From Karstenula rhodostoma CBS 690.94 (Eukaryota; Ascomycota; Dothideomycetes; Pleosporales; Didymosphaeriaceae), in the NCBI GenBank assembly GCA_010093485.1, contig MU001492.1, positions 2,093,122-2,157,121 on the forward strand: a stretch of 64,000 bases of DNA, written 5' to 3'. Position numbers and translations under genes: made by a program. Positions within the stretch are counted from its first letter, which is position 1. Every line of letters starts with the position of its first letter. Shown here in pieces: positions 1 to 13,111 of this stretch. A model generated the notes under the pieces. It was not told the origin of the DNA. It saw only the letters and a program-made list of their open reading frames with translations, and searched no databases.

Positions 1-154
1 TATACGTACCGAGTATACCCAGAATGAGAGCTGGGTCGTCCGGTGCGGCGCGCACGGCGGACAGCCCAGTATCCCCAGTCACAATGTAGAGCGTCTCGCC
101 TGCGGGAGCAGGATAGCTCTGCTGGCCATCGTTGGAGTTGACGGCCCAAGGCAT
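1..154 (-). CDS. 5' exon of an unknown gene, cut by the window edge
   Basis: The ATG at 154-152 opens a frame starting MPWAVNSNDGQQSYPAPAGE that stays open to about position 10, where a GTACGT donor follows, so exon 1 would be 154..10 and the rest lies outside the window. The peptide of about 48 residues has no signal peptide or motif that I recognise. It is divergent from the pheromone receptor gene, with about 960 bp between the two starts. Function unknown; the frame, start context and donor are the only support. Confidence 0.5.
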   Translation of the reverse strand, partial: MPWAVNSNDGQQSYPAPAGETLYIVTGDTGLSAVRAAPDDPALILGILGTY

Positions 155-1114
155 TGTTGAAACGCGTTAGAGTGAGCAGTCGTCAACGCGAGCACGCGGT
201 GTCACCTGAACACGAGTCGATTGCCACTAACCGACCACGCTAACGCTAAAGTGCTTAGCCCGCGTGTGCGCCTGCGCAGTCCGCCCCTCACCATTCACTG
301 GGACTGTGAGCCTCACAGCTCTCACATACGGCGTCATCCAGGCAAAGCCATCACGCTCACTTTCCCCATCACAACGCGGCTATACCGTAGTAGCCGTCGC
401 TTAGCTCGTCTACCCGTTTCAACGCTAGGGCCAGGGCGTCTAAAGAACAATACTAAGCGCCCTTTGGCATGAACCATGGCTTCACAGACCGGAAACGGAT
501 AACCTCGACTTGCAGACGTGTCGAATACTATCGGGCCTTCGAAATTACTGCAAGACAGGAGTGAATTCGATGGAAACTCTGGAGCTAGTTTGAGTCACGT
601 CGAGGTTCTTAGTATTGTGCGTGGAACAGCGGGATGGGCCTGCCGCGAAACAGCATCACAGTGCTCGATGATGGGCAAATATTGTTCACAGCTCTGCCGT
701 GAAGCTTCAAGGATGGTGAAGTGATTGGTAGTCCGTTGCTAATATTGTTTGCTTCTTCCCCAGCTCCGTTTCGTGTAACAATATTGCTGGAGTACTCCAG
801 CTCCAGGAGTACAATTGTACGATTTAATATTGTTCGCGGCGCCTTGCTACAGCATAAGTTCTGTCTTTCCAGCTCTCGCTCCTTCTCTTTTTCTTCGTCA
901 GCTCTCTTCTACTTATAATCTACGCTCTTGCAAGTCTTCCGATCTCCCACAGCTCTGGTCCCGAACCCTGCAACGGATAAATAGCCACCCACACTTCATC
1001 GTCTTTATCCTCCAAGCCCGGGGGCCATACTTCAGACACTTTCATCCGCACTTTGTTCAAACTTCTGTCTTATCTCTCGACATCTCACTCGGAAACTGCA
1101 ATCCTCTACACGCC
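155..1114. other. Divergent intergenic region, receptor promoter
   Basis: There is no credible gene here. It holds the AACAAT-type cluster listed separately, six CAGCTC words (689, 761, 798, 870, 899, 950) and an imperfect palindrome around GGAGTACTCC at 789-812, all within 430 bp of the receptor start. Confidence 0.6.
678..834 (+). promoter_or_regulatory. Cluster of AATATTGTT sites, candidate HMG-box binding
   Basis: AATATTGTT occurs at 678-686, 741-749 and 826-834, and its inverse AACAATATT at 777-785, all within 160 bp and 280-440 bp upstream of the receptor ATG. AACAAT/ATTGTT is the core recognised by HMG-box proteins of the SRY/SOX/MATA_HMG type, and fungal mating-type HMG proteins activate pheromone and receptor genes. 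Binding here is inference from sequence and position. Each site is followed within 3-40 bp by a CAGCTC word, so the array may also be a degenerate repeat. Confidence 0.45.
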
Positions 1115-2301
1115 ATGTCGGACCCACTTCCGCCTCCCGAGGACGTCTACTCGCAGGAGCTTGTCCTGTATGCACCCGATGGCTCGCAGTTCACCACTTC
1201 AATGGTCGAGATCGATTGGCTGCGTCACTTTGGGGTCCGAGTTGCCATCAATTGGGCCACCCAGATTGGCGCGTCTGTCACCCTGCTTCTGGTGCTGCTC
1301 CTCCTGACCCGGCGCGAGAAGCGAAACTCCTCGATCTTCATCATGAATTCGCTTTGCCTGGTTCTCAACACTATTCGCTCGGTTCTCCAGTGTGTCTACC
1401 TCACAACCCCCTACTTCCACCCCTACGCCGTGATCGCCAACGATTACGCCCGCGTCTCTCCTGCACACCGCGCTCTCACCGTCGCATCCAACGCGATCAC
1501 GCTCGTACTCGTCGTGAGCATCTTGATCTCTTTGAGCCTTCAGGTATGGGTCGTCTGCATCACCGCGAAGAAGCTGCAGAAGTGGATCATCATGGCCGTC
1601 ACCTCTGTTTCCGCTCTTGTCGCGATCGGTTACCGCTTTGCCGTCATGGTCATCAGCAACAAGCAGACAATGAAGGATGAGGGCATGGAATACTACAATG
1701 GACTGGTGAATGACATGTACATCGCATTCGCTGTCGCTGTCTGGGCGTACTGCGCGGTATTCACATACAAGCTGGGTCACGCTTTGCTAGAGCGCAAGCG
1801 GCTCCGTATGACGCAGTTTGGTCCGATGCAAATCATCTTCATCATGGGCTGCCAGACAATGATCATTCCAGGTAAGCCTGCCTCCCTTATACTAAACTGT
1901 TCAAGTGCTAATGACTTCCAGCTATTTTCACCTGCCTCAACTTCTACGACTCAGTTCCCGAGCTCGCTTCCCAGAGCATCACCGTCATCTGCATATTCCT
2001 GCCTCTCTCCGCCATATGGGCTGGCCTCGTAGCCAACGACTCAAGCGTTGCCGGTAGCGGCCCAGACTCGCACCAACGCCTCTTCAAGAACGAGTTTGCC
2101 CGATCGTCTTCCACTACCTACGGCGAGAGGAGCCACCTGACCCGCAACACCTTCGGCAGCGGCAAGGAGCCTGAGAGTCCCCGGGTCCACCACTACCATC
2201 AGACAAAGGACTCCGTCGACAACGGCATCTACATGCAGAAGGAGTGGCACGTCGAGGCCGGCGCCACTGGCGAGCCTAGCGAGCTTGGTCATACTGTCTG
2301 A
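1115..2301 (+). CDS. ste2: Alpha-pheromone receptor, GPCR of the Ste2/PreB family
   Basis: Class D seven-helix receptor that binds the alpha-type peptide pheromone at the plasma membrane and signals through a heterotrimeric G protein to the mating MAPK cascade. Exons are 1115..1871 and 1922..2301 with one 50-nt intron (378 aa). The start MSDPLPPPEDVYSQELV gives a short extracellular N-terminus. Family features visible are the conserved stretch INWATQIGASVTLLLVLLLL (TM1), EKRNSSIFIMNSLCLVLN (TM2), QTMIIP just before the intron, and LPLSAIWA in TM7, which matches the LPLSS-WA block of Ste2. About 80 hydrophilic Ser/Thr-rich residues form the cytoplasmic tail. The upstream AACAAT cluster suggests mating-type control. 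The open frame extends in-frame upstream of 1115, but this ATG gives the normal family N-terminus. Confidence 0.92.
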
Positions 2302-3108
2302 TTTCCCTCCTCGGACCACGAATAAGCCACAAGATTACGGTCCTTTTCATCACGGTATGGTTTCATTCTTTGCATCGACATTGATCCAGCATTTTCCACA
2401 ATCTCGGACCTATAGCTCGATGCCTCCCTTTCGAGCACCAAATCTCCCGTTGCCTGTTCCTTGTGGACACTTCTACGTGGACTGATTTGATACATATTTA
2501 GTTGCTTTTCACTCCTTTGATGATCGAGGACGCTGGTGGTCCTAGCGACAGATTTTGGAATGCACACAAGCTTTCTTTCTGGTCAGGATCTAGATATGAT
2601 ACCATTATCATCACTTACTCTTAATCAAAACTTGCATTCAACAAGATCGTGTTACCGCCGAGTGAATGTGATCTTCATCAAACGTGTGTGCAATATGGAA
2701 ATTGACGAGCAAAGACTTGTTGAATCCAAGTATTGCATAACAAGTCTATCGTGAGTTACAATATCGCGAAAGTGAAGCAAAGTTTCGGTCTATCGTATAT
2801 GTCAAAGCAGGGAAACTTCAGTCTATCGCAATTCCAATAATCACAATCCACCATATCGTCACTCGAGAATCACGCTAGATAGAGAAACAAGAAAACAGCA
2901 GCTGATGGTGTTATGATCAACTGAGTGCCGTAGCGTCTAAATTCGGGCGCTAGAGCTGCTGCCTATATGACATAGAAGTCTGCGAACTGGTGTTCCAAGA
3001 GAAATACAGGAGTAGAGAGTGTGGTAAAAAAAAAAAAAAAAAAGGAAAGTATGCATGAAGCCTTTAATCGAAAAGAGAGAGGAGAGGAGGAAAACAGCGC
3101 CTCCAACG
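2302..3108. other. Convergent intergenic region
   Basis: AT-richer spacer between the 3' ends of the receptor and Argonaute 1. An 18-base A run lies at 3026-3043, about 65 bp beyond the Argonaute stop. No gene seen. Confidence 0.6.
3026..3043. repeat. A18 homopolymer
   Basis: Eighteen consecutive A residues just beyond the 3' end of the Argonaute 1 gene. It reads as T18 on that gene's strand, so it is not a templated poly(A) tail of that transcript. Confidence 0.9.
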
Positions 3109-6100
3109 CTACAACCAGAACATGCCAATATCGAGGTCTGGGTGCCAAGGATTATGCCTCGTCATGACGGGAGAAGCATCGTCATCGTCACTCGTGTCTT
3201 CGTGGTCATCGTCTTTGTCCAACATCCGAGCTCCTCGCTGCTTCTTCCTCTGCTCGCTCTTCTCCTGATCCTCTTTATCCCACTCCTCGCCGACGTCACG
3301 CACCAGCCTTCTTTGCAGCTTCTCCGCAAACTTCTGCTTCTTCGTGTTGATCTCCTCCTTCGAGAGGTTCTTTTTGTCGTTATTCGAGAGCTGAAACCTC
3401 GGTGCTGGCTCCTTTGCAACATCGTTCCAGGGCCTCAGGTAGACCTGGCCACGATCGCACAGCCGGTCCGCCATATAAGCAGGCGCAACGTACGATACAC
3501 CTTTCGTGGCACGACCAAACGCAAAGCACAGGAGATGGGTAATGGAAGGGAGCTTGGCGGAACCGAGCTGCATGTCGTCGCGCAACACATGGTAATGAGC
3601 TGAGCGTGCTGTGCCTTTGATCGCTTGATGAGACTGAAGGTAGAAGTTGTATGGTGACGGGTCCGTGACAACATCTTCGACTAGTAAGCCTGGTTTGAGG
3701 TTCCCATTGACGTATCTGTACTTCTGACTTGTATCTCTATCTTTGTACGTACTCTCGTACGAGTGAGCGGCTTCCTTGGCGTAGAACCGAGTGTTGTGTC
3801 GCTTTCCTACCACCACGAATGTGAGCTTAAGACTCTTATCATGTTCTTTGTCTTTCCCGATAAGATCCCGGTATGCCTCTAGAATCTCGACGATCTCGTA
3901 GTCTCGGCAGTGGACAAATTGTGACTCGCTCACGCCGTCACGGTAGAACAGAATCGAAGTTGGCAACTGCCCATTGTTTTTGTCTTTCCAGATCATGAGC
4001 AGTTCCTTGACCATAGATCGCATATCGTGGATCTTCTCTTGGCGGCCGGCTTGTAGACGCATAGTGCCCCTGTAGCTCATGAATTCGGCATCGACACTAC
4101 CGACCAGGCATGCGACGCTCGGGGCTCCTTCCCGACCACCAACTGGTGGATGCGCCACGTCAGCGCCGAAAACAGCGGTGGTTTCGATATCGGTAGCTCC
4201 AAGAAGCGCTTCCAGTTCAGCTTTAGGGAGATGGTGCGTATCACCACCGTACTTCATATTGACCTTCAGAGCAAGATTGGAAGCCATCTGCTGGTCTTCA
4301 CCATATTGGCCCTCAAGTTTGGATCCCTTAGCACAGATTGTGTGCTTGCCTTGGAAGTCTGCTAGTCGTTTGATCCGTGAATACATTGTCTGGTCGCCCT
4401 CCTTCTTGATCAGTATGACAGTGATGTCTGCAGGATCAGTATGCACCTTCTCAAACCATGTCTTCAAAGTTCCTACAAGGTTGTTTTTGTCCAAACCAAG
4501 CCGACGAGTTCCTGTGGCGACGACATTGATCCCATGGAGTCGAAATATCCTGAGAAGCAGATCATGCGCTCCATGTAGATCATCTCCAGGGATGTGTCCT
4601 GGAAGGAAACAACCATCAAAAGCAATCACGTGCAGTCTGGGGATGTTTACGGTTGACGGAAACCAGAACTCTGCACCCCTCAAATCCCATGCAGCTAATT
4701 GGGGCCGCCTTTGAGATGACCCATCTTTATGGTAATAAGACAGTTCGGGTTGCGGAAGTGTCTGAGCCGGCAGTGTGATGAGCTTGTCACCTACTGCAAA
4801 ATTCATCTTTCTCTGCAGTATGTCAGCGTACGACCTTGGCTACCTGGCCTGATCCTTACTAGAGGCTGCTCTTTCACACCAATAGCTTTGAATCCTTCTC
4901 CTTCGATCAAAAGTGCATTCTCTTTAGGAAACCGGAGCGCAACACGAATCATATCCGAAACGTAGTCTGTCGGGAGAGTTGACTTGACCATCTGGTCTGG
5001 ACGGATCGTGAGAAGGCACGCTGGAATCCACTGGGCTCCGCCCAAAGATTGTTTCTTCATCAAATCATCGTCCGTCTCATTGTCGCACTTCTCTGTTCTA
5101 ACACGCTTGCCAACATTGACACACACCAGATCACAACCGCTTTGGCCGGGTATGGCAACATTGACTTTGCCAAGTTAGTTACACATGACGAAGAGCTTAG
5201 GGTCTAGACTGTGAAAACTTACTGTTCTGAAAATAGGCCCTGACAGTCGTACCGTTTGTGTCCCTGAGGTCCAAGGTCCTCTTGCCGTTTACTTTCGTAG
5301 TCTGAAAAAACTTTTGCTCTGACATCGAACGTCCGAACTGAGTGAACCTCACAGTCCTTTTTCCTTCGGAATTGTAGTCCACCGTGGAGTCCCTGACTGG
5401 TTGGCGATCATAATCAATTCTCATCAAAGCTCCTTTGAGCAGCTTTTCTGCAGCCAACTTTTTGATCTTCAGACCTTCCAGGTTTGACGGTACGCCTTTC
5501 CAAAGGACGTCTTGAAGAAACTGAGAGACAGTTGAATGAGGGAGAAAAGCAGACGTAGCGGGATTTATGTTCAGAAGCAATCCCCCCTTGCCAGGTCGGA
5601 TGGAGGTAGAATAACCAAGTAGAGCTACCGTACTGTGATTCGATTTCTGGTTCACGAGTTTGCAGTGTTTGTTTTTGAGGTACACTTTATTGGCGCTGGT
5701 CTGAATGATTTCTCTCCCTACGGTCTTATTGTGAACTTTGACGGACTCCGATACATTGGCATTGAGTGCACGAATGCAATCAGAGCTTCTGGTCACATCG
5801 GCTGTCATCAGCTGTCTCTCAATATCTTTCAAGGTTCCTCGGAATCGAATCCCGATCATTCCTTGAGCCGTTGTGCCGTCAGCTTGTACAAAGTCGAATG
5901 CAGGTGATTGCGTCAAGTGGCCGGGCTTCGGGGGTGCAGAATTGTCCGCCGGCTCATCGCTGTCGTGTAAGTCTTTCAGAGGATCTTGAGACCAGAGCTC
6001 TTTGAGATTCGTCACATAGAGACCCTCCTTCTCCTTTAAGACAAACATAGGGTTCGCAGCGCCTTGCTCGTATGCTGCTTCGATATCACGGCGCTTATCG

Positions 6101-6864
6101 AATTCTTCCCAACTGCTGCCGTTCTTGGACATGTGATAGCTCAACGTGTAGACGTACAACTTCTCTGGAATCTTTTTGACTTTGACGTAGTTGCTGACGA
6201 TATTGATCATGACGTCTTCCGTTTCAGAGGTGTACACGCCGCCTTTGGAATCATCAAGCGGCAGATCGGCACCTCGATGATCACCACGATTTCCACCGCC
6301 TCTATCACCTCCACGAGATTGGGTTCTGGAACTTGATTCCTCTCGGCTACTGTCATTATTTCTACCGCCGTAATTGTTTCTCGGATCACGGACGAATGAA
6401 TTATTTACATAACCCCCCATCCTAATCCCTGGGTTCAAAGTGGCATAGGGCCGGTAATTTGTACCGGAAATTCCAGGTCCTTGTCCGAAGTTCCCACTGG
6501 GAGTGTTGTATGTTGGCCTAAAAAGAGGTTGGCGTGGGCCGACGCTTCCGGCGTTATACGGGGTTCCCAGATTAGCAGGCGGCTGCTGGTTACCTTCACC
6601 TCTAGACGAGAACGTGGAAGCACGGGGATTCAGTTGTTGCTGTTGGTTGTCTCCAAGACTGTTGTTTCGGTTGTTTCCTGATGGGTTCGGAGACGCACCG
6701 TCACGACTGATGTTTCGACTGTTCCATGGTGGGTTTGGAGATGCGCCTCCACGACTGTTGTTTTGATTGTTCCCTGATGGGTTCGGAGATGCGCCTCCAC
6801 GAGACGTTCCTTGTCCGACCCCGGGACCCCTTCTTCGTGGACGACCTCGATCTTGGCCTGACAT
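3109..6864 (-). CDS. Argonaute 1 (QDE-2-like), complete
   Basis: Small-RNA-guided slicer of RNA silencing. Exons on the minus strand are 6864..5223, 5164..4860 and 4812..3109 (introns of 58 and 47 nt), giving 1216 aa. Residues 1-200 are Gly/Arg/Asn-rich with RGG-like repeats (MSGQDRGRPRRRGPGVGQG start). The N domain, linker and PAZ follow (PAZ end around YFQNINVAIPGQSG), then MID and PIWI. A complete slicer tetrad can be read: Asp in FGADVAHPP, the glutamate finger in QEKIHDM, Asp in YRDGVSESQF and His in AHYHVLRDD. The tail is acidic and ends NPWHPDLDIGMFWL, the usual Argonaute terminus. It is longer than the typical 900-1000 aa because of the low-complexity N-terminus and a charged insert near residue 1190. 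Frames before the first ATG of MSGQD use only GTG, so this start was chosen. One of three Argonaute loci in the window. Confidence 0.93.
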
Positions 6865-7823
6865 AGTCGATTGTCGCAAACAATGCAAAGATGAAATAAA
6901 GTATGAAAGGTTTAATTTGAAATGGAAATGTCCGTGGTTGGGTGGAGCCGGATATTGGAACACTTGATGTGGTGATGGAGTTTAATGAGTTGGGAAGATT
7001 TGGTTTTATACCAAGGGCTCACAGCCAACAAACAGTGTGTGCTCTTCGTCAAACCCAGAGGACTGCATTCAGTGCGTTGCTTGCATAATTTTGCGCTGCT
7101 TGCAAGATATTGGTTGTAACTTCAGCAGGCAACGACGCACAAAAGCAATTTTGGCCACACGGTGAGATCGTAGGTTGCTACAACCAAAATGTGTGGTCTA
7201 GCTGCTTGTTTTCTGCAGCGCTTGTGCGGGTTGCCATGCACAAGAGTAGAGGCTTGCTTGGAAATCATTTGCACTTTGAATTACTTCCGGGAAACAACTA
7301 AATTATTTAGCAGCAATGCTTGGTGGAAACAATTTGCAGAGCTCACTTTGGCTTGCTGCGGGTTTTTGTTCATTTACCCAACATATCCAGTCCAGGAGGG
7401 AATTTGTTGTGCACTGTGCAGACTTAGGCATTTTCGCAATCGGCGTACTAAAATTGTCGTAAGTGTTACTGTGCCCGGAACAAGTTTGTCTCCGCCTGCA
7501 CTTAATTGTGCCACTCTAAAGCTTCTGAGCAGAATGCAGACAACGGAAGACATCTTCAGTTTAATGTGTTCCTCGAGAGCAAGAAGTCTACCGGATGAAG
7601 ACTTACGCGTTGGTCTGTACTATAGAGGATGTGAGCAATGAAGTGTAGTAGGGTACATGACAGTGGACATGACTAAGTGAGATGGTGGGAGTGAATGGAG
7701 AGTGAAAAGATACCACCTGTGTGTAGACTACACCCTCTAACATTCTGTGTATTTATGTCTGTGCTGGCTGAGTCGCTACTAATGCTGTGTAAACATGGTT
7801 TTGGCCACTTGTCACCCCCAACC
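6865..7823. other. Intergenic: Argonaute 1 promoter and PMI 3' side
   Basis: About 960 bp between the Argonaute 1 start and the PMI stop. Several TTGC/GCTTGCAAG words occur at 7075-7110. Short frames here lack coding character; no gene called. Confidence 0.55.
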
Positions 7824-9409
7824 TTACAACTTCTGCCCGCCGTTGGCGTTCCAGTCTTCAGGATCGCAATAAGCCTTGAAGACCACAAGACCCTCGCCTC
7901 CATCATCTGCGTCAGTCTCGCTCTCAATGACAAGAGTTGCGGTGGAGCCGACGAAGAACACGGAGCCTTCCTCGATCTTCTCCGATTTGTTGCCCACGGA
8001 GATGGTTCCCTTGCCTTTGGTGGCAAGGACAATACTGGGTCCATCAATGTCGTTGAAGGTGGCCTTGGCACCCGACTTGTTGAGCGCAGCACGAACAACG
8101 GCAAACTCATCAATCTCCTGCGGGTTGTACTCGATGACCGATGAGTTGGAGCTGTATGCGGTAGCATTGAACTTAACGCCGGAATAGTCAGGTCGCTCCA
8201 TCTTCTGCTTGTCGATGGGAGCGTATGAGTAGGTAAGCATGGAGGTAAGAGTGTCGACGTCCTTGAACTTGGGAGTGAAACCTGCACGGACGACGTTGTC
8301 GGAGGAGGCCATGCATTCGATGATGTCACCAGAGAGGTAGGCGTGGATGTCGTCCGCTCGCAAGAACATAGCCTCGCCAACTTCGAGCTTGACGTAGTTC
8401 AGGAAGAACTGTACGAATAGGCCGATATCCTTGGGGAACTGATCGTTCAGTCGCACAACGAGATCGGCGAGCTCCTGACCATCGTTCGAAGGTCCTCCCT
8501 CTCCAGCAAAACTGGCGCCCTCTGACGAGGCCGCTTTGAGGAGCTCATCAGTGGCCGACTCGAGTGCTGCTTTGTCGGTATTCATCAGCTTGGTAAAAAC
8601 AGACTGCAGGGCCTTCTTGTTAGCCTGCACGTCTGAATCATCCTCGGAGGTTTCTTTGCCCTTGACAGTGCTCTCAAAATTCTTGGCCTCCTCCTCGCCG
8701 ATGAGCTTACGGAGCGAAGGGATGTGCTGGAGGAAATGGGAGATTTCGGCAAGAGGCCGGAAACCACAGAGGCCATCGAAGGGCGTGACGGCAATGGTCA
8801 TCTCAGGCTTATGATTGTCATCTGGACTGCATCAGCGGAAGAAGGATCAATTGAAGTGGTAGCCTTACCTGGGTAGTTCTTGGGGTCCTTGGCGTGCAAT
8901 TGCTCTGCAAGCTTCTTGTTCGGATGCGCCTGAATGCTCAAAGCCTTGCCAATAGAAAGGACCTTGAACAGAAAGGGAAGCTTGTCTCCAAACTTCTGTG
9001 CGACGGTTGGACCGAGCAGCTGCTGGTTATCCTGGACAAGCTCTAGCAGCGATCGCTGTGTCTCGAGATCTTTGGAAGGAAGCGAGGGGTGGGTTCCCAT
9101 CCATAGCTTAAGTTCTTAGCTTCTGGTGCCCACAGATGGAGAGGCAAGTGTATACCTCAGCATAAGGCTTTTCTTCTTGGATAGAAAAGCCATCAGAAGG
9201 TGTCGCAGCGGCGAACCTGGCTGCTGCAGACGACTTTCCGACCTTGCCTGGAAGACTTCAGCATCTAGCCCATGTTTCAATTTCTCAGCGGGGCACCTGA
9301 CGTACCCCAGTCGTAGCTATTGCAGCCTGCATTGGTTAGTCGGTGTGCCCATGGCTTGAAAACAGCTTGCATTACCGCATTGTAGTCGAATTAAAGGTAC
9401 TTGCACCAT
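7824..9409 (-). CDS. PMI40: Mannose-6-phosphate isomerase (type I)
   Basis: Interconverts mannose 6-phosphate and fructose 6-phosphate, feeding GDP-mannose for glycosylation and cell-wall mannan; Zn-dependent cytosolic cupin. Five exons on the minus strand: 9409..9376, 9326..9306, 9247..9156, 9106..8869 and 8821..7824, all phase-consistent, 460 aa. The first three are very short; together they restore the family N-terminus [20 protein letters not shown]. Zinc-site motifs are visible: SIQAHPNK (Gln and His), NHKPEM (Glu) and the [14 protein letters not shown] segment (His). Length agrees with fungal PMI (430-460 aa). Divergent from sgf29 across about 320 bp. No signs of damage. Confidence 0.95.
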
Positions 9410-9727
9410 CCTGAATAACGCTCTCAAAGTGTCGGAGGAGTTGGTGTTGCTGTCACCGCCAGTCTCCCGCTACTTGTGTTGCCCAGACCCCGCGTTCGTT
9501 CGTGGCACCACGAGTGGGTCGGATTAAGCAGCAACTACCCACCACCGCTAGGCCTCGTGGGCTATAGCGTCTTCGCTAAACGCGACCTTGCTACCGCGGT
9601 ACCATCGCCTCTCAGCGGCCAGCTCGTGGACCACCTTCCTGCGCACTCGACTCTGGTCGCCGATGACCCCGATCACTTTGCAACCTTCATAGCGTGCCGC
9701 CGGGGCAGTGCGGCTAGCTCTATCAAC
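9410..9727. other. Divergent promoter between PMI and sgf29
   Basis: 318 bp shared by two divergent starts. No strong element recognised. Confidence 0.6.
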
Positions 9728-11763
9728 ATGGCGGCACGTAGCAGGCCCCGTGGAGGGCAGATGAAAGACGAGATCGACGAGGAGCGACACCTGTGGAACA
9801 CGATCCGGGCCGATGGACGAAGGTTCGACCAGCTCATGGTAAGCGTTTGCACTTTACTTTTACTTTGAGGTTCCCAATCCTTCTGTTCCAACGGCTACGT
9901 GGATCCGGCACAACCAACCTTCTACAATGTGCAGGCACACGAAACGCCCGTTCATGAACCATCCCACCCCAGACGAAAATATACTCAAAAGATCTAAACC
10001 TAGGGCATGTCCCGAACATCAGCTCTAAGCTCGATATCCCTGCGGATCCTTTCTTTATGGCATGATATACGTGTAGAAACCCGCTTTTCCAGCACTCAAC
10101 CGACAGGTGTACCATTTGAGTTTGGCATTGCCCCAGTACCAAACTGGCATGGACATGGACCTCTGTTCAATGAAATACCGGGGTCTCTGTATATCCGTTA
10201 CTACTGTCCCGTTGTCGGAACGACATGCCAAGCAGGACGAATGCGACCTTGAAATCGTCTGACGACTCACATATACAATGTCTTTCGGCTTTGAAACGGC
10301 TTCCGGATTGGAGTACTTCCGTAACAATTTCTAACAACTTGTTCAGGCACAGTCCGACACCCTCCAGGAGAAGATTCTCGAACTAGCAGGCCAGCAAGAA
10401 GCCCGTAAAGGTACACAAGTTCCTCTCTACAACCACCACAATATCGGGACCTAACCTTGCTAGCACGCGGCGATGCGCCCTCCTCCCGCATCGACAACGA
10501 ACTCGATGCCGTCCTCCGCGAGAACATCAAACTCAGCGAAGAAATGCTCACCCTAATCAAATCCGACCAAAACAACGACATCTGCGAGCAGCTCACGGTG
10601 CTCTCTGCCCTCCGTTCCGCCGACACGGACAGCTCTACCTCCCGCGCAACCGCCCCCGGAAAGTCACGAGACCGCGGCCAGAACAAGCGCAAACTCACCG
10701 ATGCGGCCGACGACCGCGACAGCATCGCCACCGACAGCCCCGCCGTGCCGAGTCCCAAAGTCGTGCTCGGCAAGGACAGGGACCGACTGCTGCCGAAGAG
10801 CGGAGGAAGCAGGGCCGGCAGCGTGCCCGTGGGGCGCGAAAGCAGCGTAAAGGTGGAGGACGACAAGGACGACGTCAAGGGTAAGAAGAAACGTTCTTCT
10901 ACGGTCACATATTCCAAGAAGGGCGGTGGTCCTGCTGGCTCCTTGCGCTGAGCTGAGCACACTTGCTCCGTGCCTGGCGATAGCAGCGTGCTTTTCCCTG
11001 TTTCTTTGCGTCGAGATACCCCACCTACGGGCGGCTGGCTGGTTGTCGGGTCTCCGATAGACTACGATATGTAAACCTTTTTCCTTCCGTCTGATCTGCT
11101 CTACTCTACTCTCGATACGCTCCTGTCTGTGCGACTCAATGTACCCGGTTCACTTCACTTCACTTCACTTATCTCTTCGTCTCGCCACCCGACCCGACTC
11201 GGCCCGTCTTTTCATCTCCATCTTCGCTTCCCCATCCATATCCATCCATGCAGCCCCACTAACCCCCCGCAGAAACAAAACAACGCCTCACCGTCCACAC
11301 CGAAGTCCTCTACCGCGCGCCCCGCTCCCGCTCCGGCCCCATCCAGCAGGAAGGCGAAGGCACCCTCCATCGCATCACCTCGGTGATTGGCGAGGGCAAA
11401 CAGCGCCGCTACGAAATCATCGACTCGGACCCGGACCCCATGACCCCGAATATCCCCTTCCGCGCCTCCGTCGCCACCATCGTGCCCATCCCGCCCGCCG
11501 TGTCAAACCTCTCGCTGCCGTCCCTCGAGGCGAAGAAGAACGTGCTTGCGGTGTACCCCGGAACGACGACGTTTTACAAAGCGGAGGTGGTCGATGGGTG
11601 GAAGAGTGGGGGGAATGGGAAGGGCGATGGGATTAAGAAGGAGGGGGGTAGCGAGGAGAAGCCTGGGAAGGAGGCGTATGTGACGTTGCGGTTTGAGGGG
11701 GAGGATGAGGTGGATATGGTGAACAGTGTGGAGCGGAGGTATGTGTTGCCCGACAAACCGTAG
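9728..11763 (+). CDS. sgf29: SAGA-associated factor 29 (Sgf29), tandem Tudor
   Basis: Chromatin reader of the SAGA co-activator that binds H3K4me2/3 in the nucleus. Exons: 9728..9838, 10347..10410, 10464..10880 and 11273..11763, 360 aa. Residues 1-100 form the N-terminal helical part (EERHLWNTIRADGRRFDQL, then LQEKILELAGQQEA). The middle is a charged Ser/Lys-rich linker with a likely NLS. The C-terminal half is the SGF29 tandem Tudor: TVHTEVLYRAPRSRS, GEGTLHRITSVIGEGKQRRY and the pocket segment VLAVYPGTTTFYKAEVV. Introns 1 (508 nt) and 3 (392 nt) are long for this genome. The donor GTAAGA at 10881 was chosen because it alone gives the phase needed for the Tudor exon; the frame otherwise runs on to a TGA near 10951. 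A missed small exon inside intron 1 cannot be excluded. Confidence 0.85.
11149..11170. repeat. (ACTTC)n microsatellite
   Basis: About four tandem copies of a 5-bp unit inside sgf29 intron 3. Confidence 0.8.
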
Positions 11764-12267
11764 AGTCGAAAGAGGTGGAATGGTTTGGTCAAAATCTAGG
11801 TTGTGATTTGGTGGGATCTAGGGGTGTATACATGGCATGAAGTTCGTACGCGTCGCTCTCATTTAGTCTTTCGTTCATCGCGTCGCGGTTGTTCAGATCA
11901 AGGGTGGCTTTCGTATAGATATCCATAAGCTCGTCTATCACATATAAGTTATCCACACTAACAGCGAACATAAAATCTACAATCAAAGAGCATAGCATGC
12001 GAGTTACATCAGCAGTCCCATTCCATTTAGGTCAACCAACTCAATACAATCTGGGGTATCACCAGCCGAGCCGCCGCCGAGCGAAGTGTGTCGAAGAGAA
12101 GGGGTGGCCTCCCCACCTAACAGCAGGGACGCAGTATTAGAAATCAAATATCGTTTAAGCGAGAGTAGGCATGACGAAAATCGAGACCGAGGACCGGGTA
12201 TATGCAGAAGGACGAATAAGGCGATTGCGCGTACAGTCGTACAGTGGAGAGGTCGAGGAGGAGGCGC
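11764..12267. other. Convergent intergenic region
   Basis: About 500 bp between the 3' ends of sgf29 and arf1. No gene or structured RNA seen. Confidence 0.55.

Positions 12268-13111
<844 letters not shown>

Noticed and set aside
3055..3603. Plus-strand frame of 182 aa at the Argonaute 1 3' end
   Set aside because: Antisense to the charged C-terminal exon of Argonaute 1.
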